Source of the DNA: Sphingomonas sp. JC676
Lineage (GTDB): Bacteria; Pseudomonadota; Alphaproteobacteria; Sphingomonadales; Sphingomonadaceae
NCBI RefSeq assembly: GCF_014489075.1
Contig: NZ_JACTGR010000005.1
Location: 186,001-250,000 of the forward strand
DNA: 64,000 bases
Direction of reading: 5' to 3'
Positions 26,583 to 35,041 of this stretch are shown here, in pieces. The notes beneath the pieces are model-generated. The model was not told the origin of the DNA and made no database searches. It saw only the letters and a list, made by a program, of their open reading frames with translations. How positions within the stretch are numbered: position 1 is the first letter of the stretch; each line of letters opens with the position of its first letter. The translations under genes and the position numbers were made by a program.

Positions 26583-27662
26583 GTGACGAGAACGCTGTTG
26601 ATCGCCCTGATGCTGCTGGCGCCTGGAATCGCATTCGCGCAGGATCGGACCATGGAGAAGCCCCAGCCCCCCAAACAGCCTGGCGTGATTGTCATCGCCC
26701 ATCGCGGCGCGAGCGGCGAGCGGCCCGAACACACCCTGCTCTCCTACGGCCTGGCGATCGAACAGGGCGCCGACTTCATCGAGCCCGATCTGGTGCCCAC
26801 CAAGGACGGCGTGCTCGTCGCGCGGCACGAGAACAACATCGCCGACACGACCGACGTCGCCAGCCACCCGGAATTCGCCGACCGCAAGACGACCAAGACG
26901 ATCGACGGCGAGACGCTCACCGGCTGGTTCACCGAGGACTTCACCCTCGCCGAGCTCAAGACCCTGCGTGCCAAGGAGCGCCTACCCCAGGTCCGCCCGG
27001 GCAACACCAAATATGATGGCCAGGCCCAGATCCCGACCTTCGACGAAGTCATCGCGCTGGCGAAGAAGGCGTCGAAGCAAACCGGCCGCACGATCGGCGT
27101 CTATCCCGAGACCAAGCACCCGACCTATTTCGCCTCGATCGGCCTGCCCACGGACCAGCGGCTGGTCGACAAGCTCAAGGCCGCGGGCTGGGACCGTGCT
27201 GACGCGCCGGTCTTCATCCAGTCGTTCGAGGTGAACAACCTCAAGAAGCTCAAGGGCATGACGCATGTCCGGCTGATCCAGCTCATGGCCAAGGACGGCG
27301 GCCCCGCCGACAAGGCCGCGCCCAGCTATGCCGCGATGAGCACGCCCGAGGGCCTGAAGGCGGTCGCGCAATACGCTTATGGCATCGGCCCCGAGCGCAG
27401 CCAGATCCTGCCAGCATCGGGCACGCCGACCAGCCTGGTCGCCGATGCGCATGCCGCCGGGCTCAAGGTCCATCCCTGGACCTTCCGAGCGGAAAACTTC
27501 TTCCTCTCGCCGCAATTTCGCGCCGGGGCACCGCTCGAGCATGGCCGTATCGCCGAGGAAATCACGTTTTTCCTGAAGCTTGGGGTAGATGGCTTCTTCA
27601 CCGATTTCCCGTATATCGGGGTCCAGGCGCGCAATGCCTTTCTCGCCGCGCCAGCCAAATAA
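26583..27662 (+). CDS. glpQ: Periplasmic glycerophosphodiester phosphodiesterase (GlpQ-like)
   Basis: A 359-residue protein with signal peptide (TRTLLIALMLLAPGIAFAQ) and the GDPD TIM barrel: catalytic AHRGASGERPEHTLLSY with the HR and E pattern, EPDLVPTKDGVLVARHE, and KLGVDGFFTDFP near the C-terminus. It hydrolyses glycerophosphodiesters to glycerol-3-phosphate and an alcohol. The start is GTG at 26583, with AAGGAG seven bases before. It is divergent from xdhC, with a small lipoprotein gene 11 bp downstream. Confidence 0.93.
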   Translation: MTRTLLIALMLLAPGIAFAQDRTMEKPQPPKQPGVIVIAHRGASGERPEHTLLSYGLAIEQGADFIEPDLVPTKDGVLVARHENNIADTTDVASHPEFADRKTTKTIDGETLTGWFTEDFTLAELKTLRAKERLPQVRPGNTKYDGQAQIPTFDEVIALAKKASKQTGRTIGVYPETKHPTYFASIGLPTDQRLVDKLKAAGWDRADAPVFIQSFEVNNLKKLKGMTHVRLIQLMAKDGGPADKAAPSYAAMSTPEGLKAVAQYAYGIGPERSQILPASGTPTSLVADAHAAGLKVHPWTFRAENFFLSPQFRAGAPLEHGRIAEEITFFLKLGVDGFFTDFPYIGVQARNAFLAAPAK

Positions 27663-27673
27663 GAGTTTAGTGC

Positions 27674-27958
27674 ATGCGTAAACTGGTCTTCTCCCTCGCT
27701 CTGGCGCTCCCCCTGCTTTCGGGCGGATGCATCGCCAAGACGGCGGTGGACATCGTCACGCTGCCGGTGAAGGCGGGCGGCCAAGTCGTCGACTGGTCGA
27801 CGACGAGCCAGGACGAATCGGACCGCAACTACGGGCGGAAAATGCGCGAGAAGGAAGCCCGCGAGGGCAAGGAGCGCAAGGCGCATGAGAAGGAGTGCAA
27901 GAAGCACCCCGACAAGTGCGGCGACTATGAGGGCTATCGCGCCTCCGATCCCGGCTGA
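27674..27958 (+). CDS. Small lipoprotein of unknown function
   Basis: A 94-residue protein with a lipoprotein signal (LVFSLALALPLLSGGC, Cys about residue 19) followed by a very hydrophilic, Lys/Glu-rich tail (MREKEAREGKERKAHEKECKKHPDKCGDY) that may form a helix and includes two more cysteines. No family is recognised. It lies 11 bp after the glycerophosphodiesterase gene and probably shares its transcript. Confidence 0.7.
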   Translation: MRKLVFSLALALPLLSGGCIAKTAVDIVTLPVKAGGQVVDWSTTSQDESDRNYGRKMREKEAREGKERKAHEKECKKHPDKCGDYEGYRASDPG

Positions 27959-28229
27959 GGCCGCGCGAAGTTGACACGGTTGACACCTGCTATGTCGAAA
28001 AACCTGGTGGTGCGATCGGAGGCGACTAGGGCAAACCGACGATGAGAAAGAGCCGGCTCAGGCTCGCAAGTGAAATCCTACATTGCCAGCGGTTTCGCAC
28101 AGGGAGCGGATGTCTGCCAATGACCCAATTGCAGACATCATGGCCGATAATTGATGCTACGGCCGGCGGTCCGCTTGCCCGCTGGCCGTCCCTCGCTACG
28201 ATGCGGTATCAACACTTTACGAGGTGCCA
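27959..28229. other. Intergenic region with no convincing gene
   Basis: About 270 bp. It holds two direct copies of TTGACAC nine bases apart (27971 and 27980). These look like -35 elements, but no good -10 follows. The short open frames here have no ribosome-binding site or recognisable product. Confidence 0.5.
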
Positions 28230-28619
28230 ATGCGAGCGCTTGCCGGCAGATATAATCGCGCAACCTATTGGTTGATGATCGCCGTCGCCATAATAGTAAT
28301 ATTCGGCCTGACGTTAATTTCGAAAAACCCCGTTCGGATGTCAGAATTTATTCTCATATTGATCTGCGTACCGAGATTGCACGATATTGGAAAATCAGGA
28401 TGGCTGGTATTGTGGGGAGTCGGGCTTGAGTTCGCAACAATAGTGTTTGGTTTTTCATTTATGCCAGTGAACTCATTTGCCACTCTTATAAATATTGCAA
28501 CGTTTGTGATCCTGGGACTAGTTATTTGGCTCGGATGCATACCCGGGGAGAGCGGCGCTAACCGGTTCGGCGAAGCGCCCTTGGGTGGGGTTCAGTGGAG
28601 ATTCCAACCCAAGACCTGA
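28230..28619 (+). CDS. DUF805-family membrane protein
   Basis: A 129-residue membrane protein with about four hydrophobic helices and the DUF805 signature VPRLHDIGKSGW (consensus RRLHDxGxSGW) after the second helix. The function is unknown. ATG 28230 was chosen since GAGG lies five bases before it; a GTG two codons earlier overlaps that site. Codon use and base composition are much AT-richer than in the flanking genes (many TTA, ATA, ATT codons), suggesting recent acquisition. Confidence 0.8.
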   Translation: MRALAGRYNRATYWLMIAVAIIVIFGLTLISKNPVRMSEFILILICVPRLHDIGKSGWLVLWGVGLEFATIVFGFSFMPVNSFATLINIATFVILGLVIWLGCIPGESGANRFGEAPLGGVQWRFQPKT

Positions 28620-28625
28620 CGCAAC

Positions 28626-29351
28626 CTAATTAGCCCCGCCCGCCAGCACCTGCGCGATCGCGCGGAGCACTTCGGCCCGCATCTGCACGAACAAATGGCT
28701 GCTGCGCACTTCGATCGCGCGGCCCTCGGCGGTGTGGCAGATCAGGCCGTTGACCAGCCCGTCGCTGCGGCTCCAGATTGCGGTCGAGGGCATCGGCAAC
28801 GGACGCACCGCTTCCTCCAGCCGCTCGGCCACCACCGCATCGGTGATCTTCTCGCCGGTCAGCCATTCGAACGGCCGCCAGACATTGGTGGCGCTGGGCG
28901 GGCCGGCGAAGGGCGCGCTGATCGTGATCACCTCGCGGACCAGATCGGGGCGGCGATGCGCCGCGATCCGGCTCATGATCCCGCCCAGCGAGATGCCGAC
29001 CAAGGTGACCTTCTCGCCGGTCTCGGCATGGATCTGCTCGATCCGCGCGATCAGCCGCTCGCCCTCCGCACCGATCGATCGCACGCCCAAATTGCGGCCG
29101 AGCCCCCAGCCATAAGCGCGATAGCCGAGCCGGCGCAGGAAGGCGCGCATCGCCAGATTGGAACGATCCGAGTTGGACAGGCCGGGCAATACCAGCACCG
29201 GCCGGGTGTCGCCGCGCGGCAGGCTGCGCAAGTCGGGCCAGTGCGCGGCCAGCTCGCCGAGCCCGAATGCGGCGCGGGGCCCTTCGGCGAGCAAAGCGAG
29301 CTTCGAGGGCGGCCGGTCCGCATGGGTCGCAAGCATATTGCTCAAAGCCAT
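28626..29351 (-). CDS. Alpha/beta hydrolase (lipase-like)
   Basis: A 241-residue protein with the alpha/beta-hydrolase oxyanion strand VLVLPGLSNSDRS and the nucleophile elbow LVGISLGG (GxSxG). Late His candidates lie in SSHLFVQ. It resembles the uncharacterised cytoplasmic esterase/lipase group. The ATG at 29351 has GGAG seven bases upstream. The frame is open upstream, but a longer start would overlap the neighbouring gene deeply; the chosen start overlaps its end by 10 bp, so the two are coupled. Confidence 0.82.
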   Translation of the reverse strand: MALSNMLATHADRPPSKLALLAEGPRAAFGLGELAAHWPDLRSLPRGDTRPVLVLPGLSNSDRSNLAMRAFLRRLGYRAYGWGLGRNLGVRSIGAEGERLIARIEQIHAETGEKVTLVGISLGGIMSRIAAHRRPDLVREVITISAPFAGPPSATNVWRPFEWLTGEKITDAVVAERLEEAVRPLPMPSTAIWSRSDGLVNGLICHTAEGRAIEVRSSHLFVQMRAEVLRAIAQVLAGGAN

Positions 29352-30010
29352 TGCATCACTCCGAAGGGGAACGGCGTCCATGCCCCCATACGAACCCCCG
29401 CGGCGCGCAATCCGCTCGATGTCCATTGGTTGCAGGTGTTGAACGCACTGTAATGGCCTCGCGCCGCATAGAAGCTGTCATGGTCGCCATAGCCCTTGTC
29501 GCGTGGACCTTCGGTGAACGTGCCGCGGATAAAGGCGACGAGCCGGCGATATTCCTCGGGCCGCAGCATCAGCGCGCGCACCTTCGGTCCGACCTGCGGC
29601 TCGGGCAGGCGCGTGACATGGAGCACGGTCGGCCCGATGCCTGACAGCGCGCGGACCGTGCGGCCGGGGCTGATCGCCGACCAGCTCGGCGTCTTGAGAT
29701 AGAAATCGCGATTGCCCCAGCCAAAGGCCATGTGGCTGTGTCCGCCCTGCGCCGGGTTGCGCAGATCGGCGGGCGACGCCTGCTCGCGCCAATCCACGCC
29801 CTGGGCAACCACGGGCAGCACCAGGTCGCTATGGATGCCGTTGTCGATCACGTAGATTCGGACGCCCGCATCGGCCTGGCGCCAGTTCGAATTGACCGGA
29901 ATCGCGCCGCCGATCAGAGCCGCGACCGGATATGCGACGACAAGCGCCACCAGCAGGACGGCCAGCCCGAGCTCGCGGCGCGTCCATGTTGCAGTGCGGT
30001 TTCGCGGCAT
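29342..30010 (-). CDS. DUF2459 / TIGR02117 family membrane-anchored protein
   Basis: A 222-residue protein with one N-terminal membrane helix (LGLAVLLVALVVAYPVAALIGG) and a soluble domain with the family's landmarks: IYVIDNGIHSDLVLPV, AFGWGNRDFYLKTPSW, and the cysteine-containing SAFNTCNQWTSSGLRAAG. The pattern H...C-N-W suggests a cysteine-type fold related to papain/transglutaminase-like proteins, but the activity is unknown. The start at 30010 has no clear ribosome-binding site and lies only 24 bp from the divergent phhA start. Confidence 0.75.
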   Translation of the reverse strand: MPRNRTATWTRRELGLAVLLVALVVAYPVAALIGGAIPVNSNWRQADAGVRIYVIDNGIHSDLVLPVVAQGVDWREQASPADLRNPAQGGHSHMAFGWGNRDFYLKTPSWSAISPGRTVRALSGIGPTVLHVTRLPEPQVGPKVRALMLRPEEYRRLVAFIRGTFTEGPRDKGYGDHDSFYAARGHYSAFNTCNQWTSSGLRAAGVRMGAWTPFPFGVMQWL

Positions 30011-30034
30011 CGTTACGCATGCTACTATCATCGC

Positions 30035-30907
30035 ATGGCAAATGACACGCATGTGCTGGACCGCCCCCCCGAGGGCGCGGCCGCAGACTGGACGATACCG
30101 CAGGACTGGAAAGCCTATACCGCGGAAGAGCACGCCACCTGGGACACTTTGTTCGCGCGGCAGGCGAAGCTGCTGCCGGGACGCGCCTCGGCGGCGTACC
30201 TCAAGGGGCTCGACGCGCTGCGGCTGTCGGACGGCGGCATTCCCAATTTCGAGGAATTGTCCGAGCGGCTGATGAAGCTGACCGGCTGGCAGGTCGTCGC
30301 GGTACCGGGGCTGGTGCCCGACGAGGTGTTCTTCGATCACATGGCGAACCGCCGCTTCGTCGCCGGCAATTTCATCCGCCGGCCCGATCAGCTCGATTAC
30401 ATCCAGGAGCCCGACGTCTTCCACGACGTGTTCGGCCATGTGCCGATGCTCGCCGATCCGGTGTTCGCCGATTATCTCGCGGCCTATGGCCGCGGCGGCA
30501 TGCGCGCGCTCCAGCTCGGTGCGCTCAAGCAGCTTGGGCGGCTCTATTGGTACACGGTCGAGTTCGGTCTGATCGAGGAAGCGGGCAACCTGCGCATCTA
30601 TGGCTCGGGCATCGTCTCGAGTTCGGCCGAGAGCGTGTTCGCGCTGGAGAGCGACAGCCCCAACCGTATCTGCTTCGACATGAAGCGGGTGATGCGCACC
30701 GATTACCGGATCGACGATTTCCAGCAGAATTACTTCGTCATCCCGAGCTTCGAGGAACTGCTCCGCCAGACGGTCGAGACCGATTTCGCGCCGCTCTATG
30801 ACGAGATATTGGGGCAGCCCGAAATCCCGATCGCCGCGATCCTGCCGGGCGACGACGTGATTACCCACGGCACGCAGGAATATGCGGACGGGAAGGCTGC
30901 CGGCTAA
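30035..30907 (+). CDS. phhA: Phenylalanine 4-hydroxylase
   Basis: A 290-residue monomeric bacterial-type aromatic amino acid hydroxylase. The iron ligands are the two histidines in DVFHDVFGHVPML and the Glu in YWYTVEFGLIEE. The pterin-binding region (YGSGIVSSSAES) and the C-terminal part are intact. It converts Phe to Tyr with tetrahydrobiopterin and O2. Start ATG 30035 has no ribosome-binding site. TACTAT lies six bases upstream as a possible -10, so translation may be leaderless. A run of seven C occurs near codon 10. Confidence 0.95.
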   Translation: MANDTHVLDRPPEGAAADWTIPQDWKAYTAEEHATWDTLFARQAKLLPGRASAAYLKGLDALRLSDGGIPNFEELSERLMKLTGWQVVAVPGLVPDEVFFDHMANRRFVAGNFIRRPDQLDYIQEPDVFHDVFGHVPMLADPVFADYLAAYGRGGMRALQLGALKQLGRLYWYTVEFGLIEEAGNLRIYGSGIVSSSAESVFALESDSPNRICFDMKRVMRTDYRIDDFQQNYFVIPSFEELLRQTVETDFAPLYDEILGQPEIPIAAILPGDDVITHGTQEYADGKAAG

Positions 30908-30916
30908 TCCCCAGAT

Positions 30917-30944
30917 CGTCATCCCCGCGAAAGCGGGGACCCAG
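30917..30944. repeat. REP-like intergenic palindrome (single unit)
   Basis: The unit CGTCATCCCCGC-GAAA-GCGGGGACCCAG has a six-base perfect stem and a GAAA loop. It belongs to the same family as the copies near 33561 and 49810. Confidence 0.7.
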
Positions 30945-30992
30945 CTTCGTGCCTAGCAGTTGAGCGTGTCGAACAGATCGAGCTAAACCCTA

Positions 30993-31108
30993 AATCGTCA
31001 CCCCGGCCGCAGTGCCGGGGTCCACTTGTCCGCGAGAGAGCGGCAGGAGGCTCCAGCGACTCGCTCAGTCGCATGGTGGACCCCGGCACTACGGCCGGGG
31101 TGACGATT
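30993..31108. repeat. Inverted pair of REP-like units
   Basis: Two 33-bp arms, 30993-31025 and 31076-31108, are reverse complements with a single mismatch and are separated by 50 bp. Each arm is itself nearly palindromic (CCCCGGCCGCAGTGCCGGGG core) and begins with the CGTCACCCC motif. It lies between phhA and prmA, which converge, and could also end transcription. Confidence 0.75.
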
Positions 31109-31123
31109 GTTTCGCCTTATCCC

Positions 31124-32098
31124 TCACCAGCTCCCGAAACCCGGCGCCTCGCCCTTGCCGCGGCTCAGCCGAGTCGTGCGGTCGGCGCCGTAGCGGGTGC
31201 GCTTGACCAGGCGGAGCGTCGGCCAGGCGCCGCGCTCGATCCGGCCGACGAGGCGGAGCCCCTGGCGCCGATAGGCCTGCGCCACCGCCTCGGCCTGGGT
31301 GTCGAGCAGCCCGGCGAGGATCAGCGTGCCGCCCTCCGCCAATGCCATGCCCAACGTCGGCGCCAGCTCGATCAACGGGCCGGCGAGGATATTGGCGATG
31401 ATCAGGTCATAGGGCGCGCGGCCGATCAGCAGCGGATGCTCCATACCCGGTGCTACCGCCAGCGCCACCTGCCCCATGCCGCCGCCCAGCGCGATACCGT
31501 TATGCTCCGCATTTTCGGCGGTCACCTCGATCGACTTGGGATCCACGTCCGACGCGGTGGCAAAGGCGCGCGGCCAGAGATGCAGCGCGGCGAAGGCGAG
31601 CAGTCCGGTGCCGGTACCGAGATCGAGCAGGTTGCGCACCTGCGTGCCTTGCGCCTTCATCCGGTCGAGTGCGATCAGGCAGCCCGACGTAGTCTCGTGT
31701 GTGCCGGTGCCGAAGGCGAGCCCGGCATCGATGCGGAACGCCTTGGTGCCCTGGGGCACCTCACCCTTGTTGGTCGCGGTATGGACATAGAAGCGCCCGG
31801 CCCGGACCGGCTCGATCCCCGCCTGGCTCAGCGTCACCCAATCCACATCGCGGATCCGTTCGGCGACCGGCTTGATGCCCGCCGCGCTCGGCACCAACGC
31901 CTGCACCGCAGTCAGCGCAGCACTGTTCGGTTTGCCCTCGAAGAACGCCTCGAGCTGCCAGTGCGCCGGATCGTCGGCGATCCGCTCGCTGGTGAGCAGA
32001 ACCGGCGACGGCACGATCGCCGCCAGAGCGGGATCCTCGAAGTCGATCGCCTCGGCCTCGTCGCGAGTGCAAGGCAGGATGAGCTTCCAGCTGGACAT
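31124..32098 (-). CDS. prmA: Ribosomal protein L11 methyltransferase
   Basis: A 324-residue SAM-dependent methyltransferase. The PrmA hallmarks AFGTGTHETTSGCL, LDLGTGTGLLAFAA (motif I), ASDVDPKSIEVTAENAEHN and DLIIANILAGPLIEL are all present. It trimethylates ribosomal protein L11. The N-terminal substrate-recognition domain is about 120 residues. The start ATG overlaps the upstream gene's stop (TGATG), showing coupling. The C-terminus has a basic tail (RTRYGADRTTRLSRG) longer than usual. Confidence 0.93.
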   Translation of the reverse strand: MSSWKLILPCTRDEAEAIDFEDPALAAIVPSPVLLTSERIADDPAHWQLEAFFEGKPNSAALTAVQALVPSAAGIKPVAERIRDVDWVTLSQAGIEPVRAGRFYVHTATNKGEVPQGTKAFRIDAGLAFGTGTHETTSGCLIALDRMKAQGTQVRNLLDLGTGTGLLAFAALHLWPRAFATASDVDPKSIEVTAENAEHNGIALGGGMGQVALAVAPGMEHPLLIGRAPYDLIIANILAGPLIELAPTLGMALAEGGTLILAGLLDTQAEAVAQAYRRQGLRLVGRIERGAWPTLRLVKRTRYGADRTTRLSRGKGEAPGFGSW

Positions 32099-32808
32099 CA
32101 GCCGATATCCACGGGCTGGGCGGCAACCACCTTCAGCGTCGGGATGTCGATCGCGCGATAGTAGAGCTTCCTGCCCTGACGCATCAGCAGCCCGAGCCGG
32201 GTCGGGCTCTGCATCCACAGGCGATCGACGCCGTCGATGCCGGTGAGAACGAACGCCTGCTGGCCGGTGGCGAGATCCCCGATCAATATATCCTCCGATT
32301 TTCCGTCGACGGCCTCGACCCGCAGCACATAATAAGCGCGCGGCGGCTTCACTTGCTTGCCGTCCGCGCCGGTGACCTCATACTCGTCGTTCGTCGGCTC
32401 TTCGGGACCGGCCAGCGCGGGCAGATAATAGCGCGCGGCGATGTGGCGGCGATTGTCGGCGAGCAGCTTGCGGTTCGCGCCCGTCGCCTTGTCGAGCAGG
32501 ACGACATTGCGCTCGTCGGCCTCTCCGCTACGGCCGGACGATGAATAGGCGCCGCCGCCGCGCCCGATTGAGGCCTCGGTCGCGATCACGATCTCGTTGA
32601 TGCCGGTGCCGATGAGCGGATTCACCTCGGCCACCGCAAAGGCTTCGGTCGCCGCCTTGCCCTGGATCGGCGCGGGATCCCGTACCTGATGGGTGTTCCA
32701 GGCGAGAATAGTCACAGCGATGAAGATCACCGCGGCGGCGGCAAGAAGCCCCACCCCGGCGAATATCCACAGCAGCCCCCGCGCCATGATCCGTCCGCTC
32801 TCTGCCAT
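32098..32808 (-). CDS. Single-pass membrane protein of unknown function
   Basis: A 236-residue protein with one N-terminal membrane helix (GLLWIFAGVGLLAAAAVIFIAVTIL) and a periplasmic-type soluble remainder. It contains VVLLDKATGANRKLLADNRRHIAARYYLPA and a second DLATGQQAFVLTG motif; these resemble propeller-like strand repeats. No family is recognised. GAGGAGGGGG precedes the ATG. It is coupled to prmA, which suggests co-expression but not a shared role. Confidence 0.65.
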   Translation of the reverse strand: MAESGRIMARGLLWIFAGVGLLAAAAVIFIAVTILAWNTHQVRDPAPIQGKAATEAFAVAEVNPLIGTGINEIVIATEASIGRGGGAYSSSGRSGEADERNVVLLDKATGANRKLLADNRRHIAARYYLPALAGPEEPTNDEYEVTGADGKQVKPPRAYYVLRVEAVDGKSEDILIGDLATGQQAFVLTGIDGVDRLWMQSPTRLGLLMRQGRKLYYRAIDIPTLKVVAAQPVDIG

Positions 32809-32829
32809 CGTCCCCCTCCTCGATACGGT

Positions 32830-33531
32830 CTAGCGCACGTAACTCGCGCCGTTGATGTCGAGCACGGCGCCGGTCATCGACGGCGGCGCCTCGAGCGCGC
32901 AGAAGCGGGCGAGCGTGGCGACTTCCGCAGGATCGGCGACGCGGCCGAGCGGGATGTCTGCCAGCAACTTGTCGCCGCCGCGGCTCGAAAGATAGTCTTC
33001 AGCCATGCCGGTCATGGTGAAGCCCGGGCAGATCGCGAAGGCGAGGATGCCCTCGGCGGCATAGCCGCGGGCGATGCTCTTGGTCATGCCGATCATGCCC
33101 GCCTTGGACGCGGCATAATGCCAGTGCGCGGGGCTGTCGCCGCGATAGGCGGCGCGGCTGGCGATGTTGACGATACGGCCGCTACGGCCTTCGGTCTGCC
33201 AGTGGCGCACGGCGAGGCGGCAAAGCTCGGCCGACGCGGTCAGGTTGACGCGCATCGTCTTCTCCCAGCCCGCGACCCAGTCGTCATGTTCGAGATCGAG
33301 CGGCGTCGCCTCGAAGATGCCGGCATTGTTGACCAGCACGTCGATGCGGCCGTCGAGCGCTTCCAGCGCCTGGTTCCACAGCGCCTGCGGGGCGGCGGGA
33401 TCGGTGAAGTCGGCGGGGATGCCGCTGCTGGTGCCGTGGCCGATCAGCCTTGTGTCGTCACGGGTGAGGGTTTCGGCGATCGCCGCGCCGATGCCGCGGC
33501 TGCTGCCGGTCAGAAGGATGTGCGTCTGCAT
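32830..33531 (-). CDS. Short-chain dehydrogenase/reductase
   Basis: A 233-residue classical SDR. The NAD(P)-binding motif is TGSSRGIG at the N-terminus; NNAG (VLVNNAGIFE), catalytic YAASKAG and the PGFTMTGM segment are in place. The FabG-like ending TGAVLDINGASYVR indicates the 3-oxoacyl-ACP reductase-like subgroup. The substrate is unknown. It lies 21 bp upstream of the membrane protein gene on the same strand. Confidence 0.9.
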   Translation of the reverse strand: MQTHILLTGSSRGIGAAIAETLTRDDTRLIGHGTSSGIPADFTDPAAPQALWNQALEALDGRIDVLVNNAGIFEATPLDLEHDDWVAGWEKTMRVNLTASAELCRLAVRHWQTEGRSGRIVNIASRAAYRGDSPAHWHYAASKAGMIGMTKSIARGYAAEGILAFAICPGFTMTGMAEDYLSSRGGDKLLADIPLGRVADPAEVATLARFCALEAPPSMTGAVLDINGASYVR

Positions 33532-33560
33532 GCCTCCGCCCTAGCGCGCCCGTGCCGCAT

Positions 33561-33645
33561 CGTCACCCCGTGCTCCTGCGAAAGCAGGAGCCCAGAGCAA
33601 CAGGCGACATTCTATCCGGCCCTAGGCTCCTGCTTTCGCAGGAGC
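33561..33645. repeat. Inverted pair of REP-like units with GAAA loops
   Basis: The left unit has GCTCCTGC-GAAA-GCAGGAGC (33572-33591); the right unit is its reverse complement, with TTTC loop (33626-33645). The match extends to about 23 bases including the flanking GTG and C(C/T)AG. It sits between the SDR start and the chemoreceptor stop. Confidence 0.75.
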
Positions 33646-33664
33646 ACGAAACCGGAGGCGATGG

Positions 33665-35032
33665 TCAGGCCGCAACCGAAGTGGAGAAGGTGTCCGCCGC
33701 CAGGCGCAGCTGCGACAGCCGATCGTCGACCTCGGCGAAGTCGCGCTGGAGCGTGTCGATCTCGCTGGTGACGTTCTTGGTATCCTCGCGGATGGCGCCG
33801 ATGGTGGCGGACATCGAGTCGGCGGCGAGCGCGGTCTCGTCGACCGCGGCGGTGATCGCGGTGACCGTCTGCGCCTGAACTTCCATCGCGCTGCGGATGC
33901 GGTTGGCGCTTTCCTGGACCTCGGTGACGGTCGAGCGGATCGAGGCGTTGGTCTCGACGGTGCTCTTCGTCGCCGACTGGATCGCGGCGATCTTCGCGGC
34001 GATATCGTCGGTCGCGCGCGCGGTCTGGTTAGCGAGGCTCTTCACTTCCTGCGCGACCACCGCAAAGCCGCGCCCGGCATCGCCGGCACGGGCCGCTTCG
34101 ATCGTCGCGTTGAGCGCGAGCAGGTTGGTCTGGCCGGCAATGTCGCGGATCAGGCCCAGGATCGATTCGATCGACTTGGCATGGTCGGAGAGCATCTCGC
34201 TCATCCCCACCGCCGCGCCTGCCTGGCTCGAAGCGCGCGTCGCGATCTCGGCTGCCGCCTCGACCTCGCTGCGCGCATCCTCGATCGCGCGGATCAGACC
34301 GGCCGCGGTCTGCGCGGCCTCGCGCATCGCCACCGCCGACTGCTCGGCTGCCGCGGCGACTTCGCTGGTCTTGCCGAGCATGCCGCGCGCCGAGCTCGAC
34401 GCACCCTGCGCCTGCACCCGGATGCGGTTGCCCAGCGCGGTCGCGCCCTCGATCGATTCGGCGATGCTGGCGCGGAACTGCGCCGAACGGTCGCGCCGCG
34501 CCTCGTCGGCCAGCGCGGCGTCGCGTGCGCCGAGATGGCCGGCCATCAGATCGGCCTCGGCCATCGCAAGGCGCTGCACCACGTCGCACAGCCGGCCAAG
34601 CCGCTCGGCATCGTCGGGGAGCGCTTCGCGCAGCATGCGCATCGTCTCGCTATGCGCGAAGGAGAAAGCGGCGAGCACCGCAGGCAAAGGAATGCCGGCG
34701 CGGTAGGTCTCGGCGGCATAGCCGCACGCCATCTCGACCCATTCCTCGCTGAACGGCTTGTCGAACTTGGTGCGGCCATAATGCGTGCCGCGCTGGACCT
34801 GCTCGGCATAGCCCTGCTCGGTTGCGAGAATCGCGTGCATCGGCGCGCTGGCGGGCAAGGTGCGGAAATGGCGCCAGAACGCCTCGGCAATCTCGCGCTG
34901 GCGGCCGCTGATCAGCTCGGATATCTCGCGGCAGGCCGGGGTGATCGCACCGTCCCAATCATATTCGCGGCGATGATCGGCGACCGAGCGGGTACCGCCG
35001 CTCCACTGACCTGGCTGGCGCGTTCCGACCAT
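33665..35032 (-). CDS. Soluble methyl-accepting chemotaxis-type receptor, protoglobin-like N-terminus (copy 1)
   Basis: A 455-residue protein without membrane helices. Residues ~30-180 are helical and resemble the globin-coupled sensor fold ([41 protein letters not shown]); at the place of the haem-ligating His, Thr seems to stand. The C-terminal half is a chemoreceptor signalling domain with the CheA/CheW hairpin tip [26 protein letters not shown] precedes the ATG. It follows the paralogous receptor by 9 bp, so one transcript is likely. The signalling part is nearly identical to that copy. Confidence 0.87.
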   Translation of the reverse strand: MVGTRQPGQWSGGTRSVADHRREYDWDGAITPACREISELISGRQREIAEAFWRHFRTLPASAPMHAILATEQGYAEQVQRGTHYGRTKFDKPFSEEWVEMACGYAAETYRAGIPLPAVLAAFSFAHSETMRMLREALPDDAERLGRLCDVVQRLAMAEADLMAGHLGARDAALADEARRDRSAQFRASIAESIEGATALGNRIRVQAQGASSSARGMLGKTSEVAAAAEQSAVAMREAAQTAAGLIRAIEDARSEVEAAAEIATRASSQAGAAVGMSEMLSDHAKSIESILGLIRDIAGQTNLLALNATIEAARAGDAGRGFAVVAQEVKSLANQTARATDDIAAKIAAIQSATKSTVETNASIRSTVTEVQESANRIRSAMEVQAQTVTAITAAVDETALAADSMSATIGAIREDTKNVTSEIDTLQRDFAEVDDRLSQLRLAADTFSTSVAA

Positions 35033-35041
35033 TTGTATCTC

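Noticed and set aside
27971..27985. Tandem TTGACAC copies as a double promoter
   Set aside because: No acceptable -10 at 16-18 bp from either copy.
28042..28275. 77-codon open frame after the small lipoprotein gene
   Set aside because: No ribosome-binding site, no recognisable composition or domain, and it runs into the DUF805 gene in another frame.
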